DNA from: Parachlamydiaceae bacterium
Lineage (GTDB): Bacteria > Chlamydiota > Chlamydiia > Chlamydiales > Parachlamydiaceae
DNA: 62,203 bases
Reading direction: 5' to 3'
Assembly (NCBI GenBank): GCA_013813265.1
Contig: JACCRY010000217.1
Span: forward strand, 1-62,203
The translations under genes were made by a program, and so were the position numbers. Under the pieces are notes generated by a model. That model did not search any database. It saw only the letters and a program-made list of their open reading frames with translations, and was not told the origin of the DNA. Of this stretch, positions 37,544 to 46,995 are shown one piece after another (positions within the stretch are counted from its first letter, which is position 1; the number at the start of each line of letters is the position of its first letter).

Positions 37544-38686
37544 TTAAGAGTTATTAACTTCCCATATGCAAAACATACGTTTTGACTCTTTGCTATTGAT
37601 CATACGTGGATCTTCAGGGAAGTGATAAGCTTGTGATTGAGGTATAGAGCCGAAAACTTTCTGCGCAGCTTCTGAGTATCCAGTTATTTTTTGTATCTCT
37701 AGAATTGATTCGGGGAGAATAAAGTATTGTTGAGGGACATAAGCATCTTGTTTACTATTTAACTTAAGAGCCTCTCTACCAAATTTAGTTTTTTTCCATA
37801 TTAATTCAGGAAGATCGCAAGTGATTTTTGCTTTATTTAATGCTTTATTTACGATCCCCTCATATATTTTGTACCATAATGTTTCGTGATCTTCTAAAAG
37901 TATAGGCATAACAACAGTGGAGGGGTGATGAGTACTGCAAGCAAAGTCAGCATTTCTTTTTAAAAATGAAATGAACTTTTCTTCCTGCATTGAGGGCTGA
38001 ATCAGTGTGACGATTTGATGACGTAACCGAGAAGCAAAAGTAGAGGATACCCAATCAAAAAAAGATGCAGAAGTAGCATCTGCTTGCACCCAATGAATAC
38101 GATCAGGATCAAGTCCATAACTTTTCATAGTGCAGTAACCTAACTTCATGGCAGTTGTATTAAAATCGACAGCTACAATGTCCAATTCAACATTCTGTTG
38201 CATGGCATGGGCGTGAATCTCAATAGGGATTTGCCCGTCAGCACATCCAGGTATTAAAACCAGGTCTCCTGTTTTAAATAATAAATTAAATTTATCTCTT
38301 ATGAGCAATTGAAGTGCAGCACGGTCAGACCATTTTGAGACTGAAGGAGAATAAGGCAAATTAATAAATGTACGATTCTCTTCAAAATGATGGGCTTCAT
38401 TGCTCTGTTGCTGTAAACCTAAGTGTTTGATTGGAATCTGAAAATTGGCTTCCACTCTATTAATTAAATCAATCAAATCACCTCGGAGTACTTGTTCATC
38501 TCCAGAAAGAAGATACTTTATTTGAGACTCTAAGAAAAATGTTTTAGCGATTCTTGTAACTTTATCTCGATCAGAGCTTTGCTGCAATTCATGATATCCT
38601 AAATGTTGGTTATCCAAAGAATAACCACGTCCAATGCTGGACAAGCCAACCGACCTATAACAACTGTTTGATTTAAGTTGTAGCAT
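37544..38686 (-). CDS. SAM-dependent methyltransferase-like protein
   Basis: 380 residues from the ATG at 38684-38686, which has GGAGG 5 bases upstream; the frame runs to a TTG at 38698. Class I methyltransferase core: motif I LVLIPGCADGQIPIE (about 139-153) corresponds to the usual VLDxGCGxG, then DIVAVDFNTTAMKL (acidic residue after strand 2), and IHWVQADATSASFFDW (motif III region). N-terminal 100 residues and the C-terminal half are unrecognised. Substrate unknown. It is a lone gene that converges with the M4 gene. Confidence 0.7.
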   Translation of the reverse strand: MLQLKSNSCYRSVGLSSIGRGYSLDNQHLGYHELQQSSDRDKVTRIAKTFFLESQIKYLLSGDEQVLRGDLIDLINRVEANFQIPIKHLGLQQQSNEAHHFEENRTFINLPYSPSVSKWSDRAALQLLIRDKFNLLFKTGDLVLIPGCADGQIPIEIHAHAMQQNVELDIVAVDFNTTAMKLGYCTMKSYGLDPDRIHWVQADATSASFFDWVSSTFASRLRHQIVTLIQPSMQEEKFISFLKRNADFACSTHHPSTVVMPILLEDHETLWYKIYEGIVNKALNKAKITCDLPELIWKKTKFGREALKLNSKQDAYVPQQYFILPESILEIQKITGYSEAAQKVFGSIPQSQAYHFPEDPRMINSKESKRMFCIWEVNNS

Positions 38687-38698
38687 TTCACCCTCCAA

Positions 38699-39927
38699 GT
38701 AATGGAGCTTATTTTACCTTTATTTAGTCATTTATAGCAAGCAGGATACGATTCAAATAAAAACCATCATTAAAAAAAATCACACTCGGTTCTAGGTTTT
38801 CGCTTAATTTTGTTCAGTCGGTAAGCTTAAGCCAGGGCTTTTTGATTATCAACGAGTTACAAAAACGACCCCAACCAGCGCGCGCATGTATTGGGCCTCT
38901 TTTTGAACTGATTTTTTACGAGCCTCCCATGAGATGAAGACCGCCAAATCTTTTAATCAAAAAGGTCTGAGCTTAAGCTGCCGGTTTTTCCACGTCATTT
39001 TTTTTGCCCGTCTTTTGTGGTTTTTCTCTGTTGAGTGCTATTTAGGATCTCAGACCAAGATTCCCTACAAGCTTGATTTGGCTACCGACAGGACGAAATA
39101 AAACCAATAGCTCTATTTACCATAGTTGTAAAACCTAATGGGAGTAAATTTTTATTTGAATTTTAAATGAGATTCAACAGCAAGAGCATACTCATACTGA
39201 TGATGAATTCATCTATAAGATACGATTAATAAATGACCTCCCGGTGAATGAATTCTCATAATGATTAAATGGTTATTTTGATCTTTCGGCGTACGTCAAA
39301 AACTATGATTTGAAATGTCATAACGGTTAGATTACAAATATCTGTATTACAAATAAGAATGCTTACCTCCTTTAGCAGGAAGAGCAAAATGGAAAATTGA
39401 AAACGAAACTTTTAATAACGTAGAATAATCATGGCTATCAATTCGAGCACAATCTTGGTCACGGAGTTAAGTACTTCTCCCCAGCTTTTACATTTTTATT
39501 ATTTCTAGCATTCTTCATTGATTGCATACAACAGCCTGCTTGCAGTTTTCAAGCAGCCTTAGCGAAAATGAGATCAAAGGTCCGACTTTGAAGAAGAATG
39601 AAAGTCTATGTTATGCCTTTATTTATTGACTCTTTGGAACAATTCTAACAAGGACTTACCTTTGGAATAGAAGATGGGCGTCTTTCACCAAAGATACCAA
39701 TTCATAATGCGCCTTAAAGTGCTCGCTGGAGGCGCAGCCCTGGAAAGCTTTGCCGAAATACCTTTCAAATAGATCTAAAACATGCGCAGAGGTGCATACT
39801 GGCCTTTTTGCCCATAAAAAATTCTTGCATTACTTTAAAGCTAATTTAAAAAAACTCCCGCTAGCTGCAATTGCTGGTTTACACAAATATTTATTTCTAT
39901 TAAATTGAAGATTCATATAGAATCAGC
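38699..39927. other. Decayed region
   Basis: About 1.2 kb with no intact gene. A minus-strand frame ending at about 39667 reads SAHVLDLFERYFGKAFQG and then HFKAHYELVSLVKDAHLL over about 54 codons without a start, so it is probably the end of a lost gene. The GC content is a little higher around 38860-39060. Confidence 0.4.
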
Positions 39928-40308
39928 ATGATGTCAATATACATTAACAATATCAGGTTCAAAATGATAAACAATATAAGAACTTTTTTAAGTCCCTTTG
40001 TAGTATCTCTTTCAACGTCACAAGTTGTTTGCTTATATAAAAGGTGTTTTGCTAGTTGCGGGACAGTTAAAAAAACAAATGCCTTGTTTCAGCAGAAAAT
40101 AGAATGGAATGACGAACAGACAAATAAAGCCATGTCATTAATTTTTGGAGAAAGGCAATATATTAATTTTACTCCAGATGAACAACGCCTTACTGATCTT
40201 TTTCAGGAGAGGATGATGGATGAGGACGCGATAACTCTTCCTAACACACGTGCAGCTGTAGAAGAAGAAGTAATTGAGGAAATTCGTCGTCAACAGTACA
40301 AAGAATAG
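39928..40308 (+). CDS. Small hypothetical protein
   Basis: 126 residues; an internal ATG at 39964 with AGG upstream is an alternative start. The N-terminal third is hydrophobic/basic (FLSPFVVSLSTSQVVCLYKR), and the rest is a charged helical segment (IEWNDEQTNKAMSLIF, then EEEVIEEIRRQQYKE). It could be a small secreted protein with a leader. No family recognised; it sits among remnants, so it may be a fragment. Confidence 0.4.
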   Translation: MMSIYINNIRFKMINNIRTFLSPFVVSLSTSQVVCLYKRCFASCGTVKKTNALFQQKIEWNDEQTNKAMSLIFGERQYINFTPDEQRLTDLFQERMMDEDAITLPNTRAAVEEEVIEEIRRQQYKE

Positions 40309-40370
40309 GACAGTAAACAAGCTTATCTAAGAGGTATTCTCTTTTCGAGTTTTTCTACATCCTCATTGGA

Positions 40371-40543
40371 GGATGAAGAACCTTTTTGAGTTGATAAATA
40401 AGTCCTGATCGAACTCCTTCATATTGTACTGGTAGGGCAATTTTAAATTTATAACAAGCATTTTGCGACCAGCATGATCTGATCTATAATTGTTTGCTGA
40501 TTTATTAATCCATAGCTTTTAAATTTATGTGAGGGGAGATAAG
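40371..40543 (-). repeat. Dispersed repeat, copy 1
   Basis: About 170 bases from GATGAAGAACC to GTGAGGGGAGAT, closely matching 41554-41740 and 55463-55639. On the minus strand the core reads IALPVQYEGVRSGLIYQLKK in one frame, and in another it ends in a Ser-rich tail, so it looks like a duplicated fragment of a lost gene. Confidence 0.7.
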
Positions 40544-40886
40544 CTCAAATTCAGCCAGCTTGCGCAAGCCGGACTGATGATTGATGCGTGTTTAGGACTT
40601 AATGTCGAAAGTGCCCAATTGCTTACAAGACCGTAATTTGTTCCAATTGTTGCCACATCAAATTGAAGTGTATACTTTTTGCCTCTTCAAAGCTGTTGCC
40701 ACTTTGAAGCATAAAGCTATTTATATCCGTTGTCGTCAATGTCATGGAATTCTTCAGTTAATGTATATACGTAGCATTATACATATTAAATTGCAACCAT
40801 TTTTTTTCGTAGCAATATGTTTACTTCATAGCTAAGACACTGATTTCAAAAAAATCCCTAAAAATGAACAGACAGCTTTCATTGAA

Positions 40887-41330
40887 ATGGTCAACAACAA
40901 ATATGGGCACCACAATGATTTGCAGGCTTTGATTCAATTGTGCCAAAGACCCGGCCATCTTTCCTCTGATGATTTTGTTGTCTATATGGCGATTGTATTG
41001 CTGATCAATGCTGAATTTGCACGAAAAGAAGCCCATCACAGCGTATTGATGGAAAATGAGGCCCAAGCACGTAGATTGTATCAACTCCTTCTGGAAATAT
41101 CGATTGAGCGTATTGTCCGCAACGCACTCATCACCAGAGGCTTGCAAAGTTGGGTCAATTTCAGCAACATTTACGATATTCTTTTAATCCCATTAAATGC
41201 TCTTGTTGGGACGTTCCATGGGCCTGAAATACACCTTTCAGGAAATGGCCCGCTCCATGAACATTACAATGCAGGAATTGTCACATCAAAGCTTAGATCA
41301 CAAAACGTTCATATCTATTTCAATAGGTAA
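40887..41330 (+). CDS. Possible truncated gene of unknown function
   Basis: 147 residues from an internal ATG; the frame is open and protein-like back to about 40841 (KKIPKNEQTAFIEMVNNKYG), and no ribosome site is present, so the true 5' end is probably missing. It is helical (LQALIQLCQRPGHLSSDDF, then LYQLLLEISIERIVRNALI) and ends with an HGPEIHLSGNGPLHEHY stretch. Flanked by two copies of the dispersed repeat. No family recognised. Confidence 0.4.
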   Translation: MVNNKYGHHNDLQALIQLCQRPGHLSSDDFVVYMAIVLLINAEFARKEAHHSVLMENEAQARRLYQLLLEISIERIVRNALITRGLQSWVNFSNIYDILLIPLNALVGTFHGPEIHLSGNGPLHEHYNAGIVTSKLRSQNVHIYFNR

Positions 41331-41553
41331 TGAGACATTAAATTAATTCTTGAATCTTGTTTGTTAATAATTTAGCAGAATATTCTTAAGAGAATTGAAT
41401 TGGCTATGGCCCTTATTTCGAAAGATGTATTGGCATAGAACTATAAAATGGAAAACTGCTTAAAATATAGTAACTTTGCACAGGGAAGCTAAATTTTATT
41501 AGCTTTTCAAACAATTTCATGTGTAAATTGAAATCGGCGTTATAATCTTTGTT

Positions 41554-41740
41554 CATGGTCACTTGAAGATGAAGAACCTTTTTGAATTGATAAATAAGTC
41601 CTGATCGAACGCCTTCATATTGTACTGTTAGGGCAATTTTTAATTTATAACAACCATTTTGAGGCCACCGTGATCCGATCTATAAGTGTTTCCTGATTTA
41701 TTAATCCATAGTTTTCACATTTAGGTGAGGAGAGAAAAGC
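41554..41740 (-). repeat. Dispersed repeat, copy 2
   Basis: Matches copies at 40371-40543 and 55463-55639. Similarity to copy 3 continues to about 41800 (shared GCGCTTT and TTGATTC-ATTTTTG blocks), while copy 1 diverges after GAGGGGAGA. Confidence 0.7.
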
Positions 41741-41755
41741 CTTCGTTCAGCTAAG

Positions 41756-41983
41756 TTGAGCGCTTTAAGAAAGTATTTGATTCAATTTTTGCCAAATAAG
41801 GGAAGCACAAACTCCATTGAACTTTCTCAAGGTAAAAAAAAGATGGCCTTGGCCGTGGGAAAGGACATCTCACTTAGGGATATTAATTCATATTCAATGA
41901 AAGAGAATGGGATTAGAAATCTACGGCTAGGGGGCATTGTTAGAGTAAATGAGCCATTTTTAAGCGTAATGCCAGATGAATAA
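41756..41983 (+). CDS. Possible short remnant protein
   Basis: 75 codons from a TTG right after the dispersed repeat. No ribosome site. Partly charged, ending GGIVRVNEPFLSVMPDE. Weak; may be a remnant shared with copy 3 of the repeat. Confidence 0.2.
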   Translation: MSALRKYLIQFLPNKGSTNSIELSQGKKKMALAVGKDISLRDINSYSMKENGIRNLRLGGIVRVNEPFLSVMPDE

Positions 41984-42140
41984 ATAATGCCAAAATATTC
42001 GAAAAAAACATGACCTTCCAACCTTTGGGCCTCATTTTTATCATGTATAACATCAAGCAAATAGAGGCTGACAACATAAATGTTGGGCCGATTCACGGCA
42101 AGGGGGATTATGCCAATGATCCTTAGATCTCTTCAATAAG

Positions 42141-43340
42141 CTAAAGTAAAATTTTCACCCCAAATTCATCTTCAAATTTTTTCTGAAATGGCTCTTCTTC
42201 CTGCCCTAAACCCTGGCTTTCTGCAAAATCCCAAATTTGTTGTCGATTAGCGTAAACAACTTTTATAGTACCACAGAGATCTATAAGCTTTGTAAGAACG
42301 TTGTAGTCCACATTAGAAAAATTTGTGATATTTATTTCCTGAATTCTTGGCACTGGACATGATAATTCTCCAATGATTTTTAATAAAACACTCGCTCTCG
42401 GGTGAATGCCATAGTCCTTTATGCTTTTAAAACTAAACCATGTTAAAGGAGGATGATAAGTACTTAGAAGATCAATCATCCAAAGGTCCATTTCCACTCC
42501 ACCAACGAGCAGGTTTTCAAGAGAATCTTTGCTAACTTTTAAAAGAGCCTCTAGTCCATCACGAGTAATATTTTTGCAATAAGATAAATCAATTTTTTTT
42601 ATTGCCCTATTCAAATGGCCAATTTTATATAGAAAAATATCAGTCACATTAGTATTGGCCGCATGGATTTTTGTTAATTCCTTGCATTTTTCAAGAAATT
42701 CAGTAAGGACTAAGTCCGAAAAGTTTTCCGAGTAATAAAAGAAAATCTCTTTTAAACCTGGACATTTCCTCGCAATTTTAAGATAGGAGGTTTCAGAGAT
42801 GCCTACAGCTTCAGAAAAATCTAAAATTTCTAATTGAGGACAGTGATTTGCAATAGCTTCAGCCACTTTTGCTGTGGCTAAAGAACGGTTCAATCGCACT
42901 TCTTTAATCTGTGAGCTTTTACTTAAGAAGTTTATAACATCGTCAGGAGAGAGATAGTCGCAGCCCTTTATATTTAAAGATTCAGTCAAAGGGGATAAGG
43001 AGTTTAGCCCTGAAGCATCTATGTTGGAATCAGGTACAATCAAATTTTTAATGAGTTTGTTGGCATTCAAAACCTCTGTTAAAAGATTTGAGGGCAATAC
43101 TCGCCTTGTCAACCCAAGATCTAGAGTTTTCAGTCGCTTAATTCGATGGGTAAATTCATCTACTTCCTTTAACTGCCATGAAGGGCCTCGAGCAACCAAT
43201 TCTTCTAAATCTACTGAAAGGGCTAACAGGGTATCCTTTGTGAGAGGTTCCTGTCTTGAAAACTTTTTTGTTTCCATTTCCATATGCACCGGGTTCGCTG
43301 AGGCAACGCTTCTCTGACCGAGCGAGCTGGGTATTGACAT
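42141..43340 (-). CDS. Leucine-rich-repeat protein (AMN1-like), copy 1
   Basis: 399 residues; AAGGAG lies 6 bases before the ATG. From about residue 60 on, a series of 25-28-residue LRRs of the cysteine-containing (F-box/AMN1) type is seen: LIKNLIVPDSNIDASGLNSL, ESLNIKGCDYLSPDDVINFL, LEILDFSEAVGISETSYLKI, IKKIDLSYCKNITRDGLEAL. The N-terminal 45 residues are less ordered and could hold a secretion signal. Such repeats form solenoids that bind proteins and often accompany F-box or ligase effectors. It starts 19 bases after the 626-residue gene ends. The paralogue at 56307-57503 is very similar throughout. Confidence 0.85.
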   Translation of the reverse strand: MSIPSSLGQRSVASANPVHMEMETKKFSRQEPLTKDTLLALSVDLEELVARGPSWQLKEVDEFTHRIKRLKTLDLGLTRRVLPSNLLTEVLNANKLIKNLIVPDSNIDASGLNSLSPLTESLNIKGCDYLSPDDVINFLSKSSQIKEVRLNRSLATAKVAEAIANHCPQLEILDFSEAVGISETSYLKIARKCPGLKEIFFYYSENFSDLVLTEFLEKCKELTKIHAANTNVTDIFLYKIGHLNRAIKKIDLSYCKNITRDGLEALLKVSKDSLENLLVGGVEMDLWMIDLLSTYHPPLTWFSFKSIKDYGIHPRASVLLKIIGELSCPVPRIQEINITNFSNVDYNVLTKLIDLCGTIKVVYANRQQIWDFAESQGLGQEEEPFQKKFEDEFGVKILL

Positions 43341-43359
43341 AACATTCTCCTTAATTTAT

Positions 43360-45240
43360 TTATTCCTTAGCAAGTGGAACGCAATGAAACATTTTAATAT
43401 AATTAGAAGTAGCTCTACTAAACATTAGTTCAAGTCCAAACCATTCAAAATCGCGAAGACCGTTTTTATCGTATAGCCAGACTCGTTTTCCTAAAGAAGC
43501 TTGGGGAGAAACTTCACTTTTAATTGTAACCTTTGAGTTGTTTTTCATCAATCCTTTTTGAATTGCAATAGAATATTTATTTACTAGGATATGTATCTCT
43601 TTTGCCAAATCTTCCTTTGACCCCACTAGACAAGTAAACTTAGAATCGTCAGTCATCATTTCATTATTCCAACGATCTTCAACAGTCTCTTTGGCATCTT
43701 TTTCGCTGATTGCAAGATGCTTTTGTTCAATAGAAGGAGTTTCAGAAATCCATTCGTTAATTTTCGCAAGACTGTACACTTGATTTGACCATTCTTTTAT
43801 TTGGTCAATAGTACAATTAGTGTCATTAAATGCCTCAATAATTGAATTCTTATCCTTATCTGTTTCAAATAGAAATAGGCAATTCGCAACTCTATTAGTA
43901 TCAATGATCCCTGATGCAATGCATAAATTGAGGTTTTTTTTAATGTGTTTCTTAACTTCAGCTACTTCTGAAAAAGTCACTATAGTTGGATATTTAAATT
44001 TACAAACATCATCTACTGAAAAACTTTTATTTTCTAGACAAAATTTAATTAGACTTGATTTAAAAGGAGTCATCAAAAGATCATCTCCTCGGCGTAAAAC
44101 TGCGATTACTCTTTTTTTGTCCTCTTCGTTGTTAATTTCTGAAAAAAACTTACTGTATTCCTTAAGTCTTTTTTTATAATTTTCAGGTAGTGAAACGTTT
44201 TTTCTCTGCATTGGCAAATACTTTTCCAATGTGTTTATTATGCCCTCATCTACTTTATCTTCCTTTAACTGTTGGAGCCAGCTCGACAATGTGAATCCCG
44301 AATCTTTCTTTTCTGAAGTAGATGTGAACTGTGAACCTAAATATTCTTTGGAAATAGGCCGGGATTGAGAGTTACTTTCACTATTCGTGTTAGTAGTAGA
44401 TGCTGATTTATCAGAATGAGACATTGATTTAGAAAGATTTGTATTAGCGGTAATTTTTTTTTCAAAAGGGTTACCGTTTTCTGCAAAAACTGTGAGATCT
44501 AAAGCTATTTCATTAGCCTTAAAGTGACCTTCTTGAATACATATATCTACATTTTTTTTTATAAACTGGGTGCACTGTAAAGCTTTATTACGTCCTTCAG
44601 GAATTGAACAAATAAAAAAAACGTCTTCAAAATCAGCATTTTTATTTTCTAGAAAAAATTTTAAACAACTACGATCATAATTTATATTAAGATTAAAAAA
44701 TTTTTTTAAGATTTTAACAATGTTTATAACAACCTCAGGATCGTGGTTTTGCAATAAATTACATCCATACTCATTAAGACGATCTTTGTAGAGCAAACAT
44801 TTTTTATTTTTATATTCTTCAAGGCAGTCATTCAAAGTACTTACGATATCTTCATGTAATCCTTGACCCTTTAAATCACTAATCCAACCTGAAAATGTCA
44901 TTTCTTCGAAGGCATTTTTAGTCTGAGATGAAGTTTCTTCTTTAGTTTTTTTAATTTTGGTTATATTTTCAGTTTTGTTTGTATCATGGTTTTCAGTTTT
45001 TCGTTTATTTTTGCTTACTTCTGGCTCCAACTTTACTGATGAATTTACTTTAACTTCTGTAATTTGCGCTCTTAGCTCATTTCCTTTAGATTTTTCTAAA
45101 TTGGAGCTATTTTTTTGATCAGCACCATATTGAGGCTTTTCTTCTTTATCCTCCTTTATAACCTCTTTATGCTCCGAGTTAGGTTTTTCATTGATCTCAT
45201 TGTTTTCGTTATTTGTATGAATTTGAGTTTTAATATTCAT
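43360..45240 (-). CDS. Charged protein with two internal repeats of about 160 residues
   Basis: 626 residues. The first 110 residues are very rich in Lys, Glu and Asn (disordered). Then follow two related domains: one beginning FSGWISDLKGQGLHEDIVST (about 115) with CLKFFLENKNADFEDV and QFIKKNVDICIQEG, and the other beginning LSSWLQQLKEDKVDEGIINT (about 320) with LIKFCLENKSFSVDDV and KHIKKNLNLCIASG. The C-terminal 60 residues (VSPQASLGKRVWLY to NYIKMFHCVPLAKE) are matched by a remnant at 57520-57698. Function unknown. It forms an operon with the LRR gene downstream. No ribosome site is obvious at the ATG. Confidence 0.7.
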   Translation of the reverse strand: MNIKTQIHTNNENNEINEKPNSEHKEVIKEDKEEKPQYGADQKNSSNLEKSKGNELRAQITEVKVNSSVKLEPEVSKNKRKTENHDTNKTENITKIKKTKEETSSQTKNAFEEMTFSGWISDLKGQGLHEDIVSTLNDCLEEYKNKKCLLYKDRLNEYGCNLLQNHDPEVVINIVKILKKFFNLNINYDRSCLKFFLENKNADFEDVFFICSIPEGRNKALQCTQFIKKNVDICIQEGHFKANEIALDLTVFAENGNPFEKKITANTNLSKSMSHSDKSASTTNTNSESNSQSRPISKEYLGSQFTSTSEKKDSGFTLSSWLQQLKEDKVDEGIINTLEKYLPMQRKNVSLPENYKKRLKEYSKFFSEINNEEDKKRVIAVLRRGDDLLMTPFKSSLIKFCLENKSFSVDDVCKFKYPTIVTFSEVAEVKKHIKKNLNLCIASGIIDTNRVANCLFLFETDKDKNSIIEAFNDTNCTIDQIKEWSNQVYSLAKINEWISETPSIEQKHLAISEKDAKETVEDRWNNEMMTDDSKFTCLVGSKEDLAKEIHILVNKYSIAIQKGLMKNNSKVTIKSEVSPQASLGKRVWLYDKNGLRDFEWFGLELMFSRATSNYIKMFHCVPLAKE

Positions 45241-45465
45241 AAAGCCTAAAATTAATAATTTATATCTTTATTATTGACTATTTTCTATATTAATTTCAAT
45301 GATATAAGCTGCAATTGCCGGGCAAGGTGAATATATATTGACTCCTCTCCGTAGAAAGAAAGATAGTTTTAAAAATAATTTAACTCTATTACTATGTAAT
45401 ACAAATCCTGCAATAAATTAAAGGAAATGCATGCGAAAAATTTTGCCTTTACTGTAGAATTTAGA

Positions 45466-45818
45466 ATCGCATAGGAAAACCCCTGTTGGGAATAGCTAAA
45501 GTCACTAAAGACAATAGAACTCTCGTTGGTGAAGGTATCTGGAAAAAAATTATGTGCAACAAGAAAAGTATGAATATTTCACGCGGTCAGATTTAGATGA
45601 ATTCCTTAAGGAAGAATGTTTCTTTAAGTATTGTCAGGAAGTTGGTGGAGCAAAATAGGCTTCCTTGAGGCACCTTCAGGAAGAAATTGCCAAGCATAAA
45701 GGCTCTAGTAGATCAACTCTAGATCGATTACTCGGCTGCAGCTGCCTTTGGCAAACACTTAAGAATAAACACGGTGTAGATAAACGTCTACATTGAAAAG
45801 GATACGTAAGAATTAATG
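45466..45818 (+). pseudogene. Decayed unrecognised gene with two in-frame stops
   Basis: One frame reads through as LVGEGIWKKNYVQQEKYEYF, DLDEFLKEECFFKYCQEVGG, stop, ASLRHLQEEIAKHKGSSRST, LDRLLGCSCLWQTLKNKHGV and, after another stop, GYVRINESV. Coding character is kept on both sides of the stops. Family not recognised. Confidence 0.5.
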
Positions 45819-45868
45819 AAAGCGTCCATTAAAAGTCGACCGTAGTGGCCTAGGGGAGGTTGTATGAA

Positions 45869-46185
45869 CGTATGCACAGCAAACTATTGAAAACGGCTGG
45901 AGTCGAACCATGCTTACCATGTGGATCGACTCAGGTCTGTTTAAGTGTCAAGTTAAAGCTGTAACCAACTTTAGGCCAATATTACCTACACCGCAATCCG
46001 ACTTAGCAATACAAACATTAAAAAATCTGTATCACTTCTTGTTCCTCTCTCTGGAAAGGAAATATCGAGAGCTAGAGCTTAAAGAAGGCCTCATTGATCA
46101 TTTGCAAAGATTCTTGCTTGAACTAGGAGATGGATTTGCATTTTTCGGTAGAAAATACAGAATTGAAGTCAGCGTGCTTGACTAG
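45869..46185 (+). pseudogene. YhcG/DUF1016-type PDDEXK nuclease fragment, copy 1
   Basis: Reads SGLFKCQVKAVTNFRPILPT, then SDLAIQTLKNLYHFLFLSLE, then EGLIDHLQRFLLELGDGFAF and FGRKYRIEV, the middle of the DUF1016 (YhcG) family. The catalytic D...E-x-K part is absent and the 5' end is missing. Nearly identical DNA is at 50056-50367. Confidence 0.75.
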
Positions 46186-46481
46186 AATCTGAATTATTGT
46201 TACTCGTTCTTCATTAAACGTTGGTTGAGCGTAGCGATTTTCATCGGAATTGATATTAATAATCATAAAACAGCTATATTTAGTAGTCGACTTGCTTTTT
46301 AAATATTACCTGAACTGCATCTTGATTTCCTTAGGTCATCACATATCTTTTTCTAAATATTGCGGTAAAATACTTTCGTCATCGAGCAAAAAAAATTGTA
46401 GTTGCGATGAATTAACGCTTCCTATACTTTAAAAAAGAACATGTGTTCACCACCAATTCAAATTTAAACTTTGGAGTATTT

Positions 46482-46916
46482 ATGCAAGTTAATGAAAATT
46501 ATCGTAATGTTTTTCCAAATGAACCCGAAGAAGTGTTTTTTTCAGTAGAATCTGAAGAAGAAGCAACCAATGAAAGTGTAAAACGGTATGCGAGTGAAGC
46601 TTGGAAGCAAATTGCACCTGAAATAAAAAAAACTCTCACAGAGGTGTTAGATAAAAATGTAGACTCATTAGCTTTGTCTGTAACAGCTCCTTGTACAAAG
46701 GCAATTACGGAAAAATCCCCAGCAACGTTTGCCGTCATTATTAATCCCATGATTGAAACTTCAGTTAAGAACACGAGTAAAAAAGTAGCAAATTGTGCTG
46801 TTGATAAATGCATTGATAAGTCAGAAAAGTCAATACCCGTGGTGATCGATTCTTCATATACATCAACCCAATCTTTTCTGGGATGCATTTCCCGTAGCTC
46901 ACCGTGTAACAAATGA
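46482..46916 (+). CDS. Hypothetical protein
   Basis: 144 residues from the ATG at 46482, which has GGAG 5 bases upstream (a longer frame begins at 46443). The acidic N-terminus (NEPEEVFFSVESEEEATNES) is followed by a helical region (SEAWKQIAPEIKKTLTEVLD) and a Lys/Ser tail. No domain recognised. A strong terminator follows, so it forms a single-gene unit upstream of the Inc-like gene. Possibly a secreted protein or chaperone. Confidence 0.55.
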   Translation: MQVNENYRNVFPNEPEEVFFSVESEEEATNESVKRYASEAWKQIAPEIKKTLTEVLDKNVDSLALSVTAPCTKAITEKSPATFAVIINPMIETSVKNTSKKVANCAVDKCIDKSEKSIPVVIDSSYTSTQSFLGCISRSSPCNK

Positions 46917-46948
46917 AAAAGATAAGAAAAGCATCTAGTATTGATTTT

Positions 46949-46979
46949 GGGGGTAGTATTTCACTACCTCCTATTTTTT
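46949..46979 (+). terminator. Rho-independent terminator
   Basis: GGGGGTAGT and ACTACCTCC form a 9-bp stem (one G-T pair) with the 5-base loop ATTTC, followed by TATTTTTT. Lies 32 bases after the preceding stop codon. Confidence 0.8.
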
Positions 46980-46995
46980 AAGGAGGCTAAAGGAG

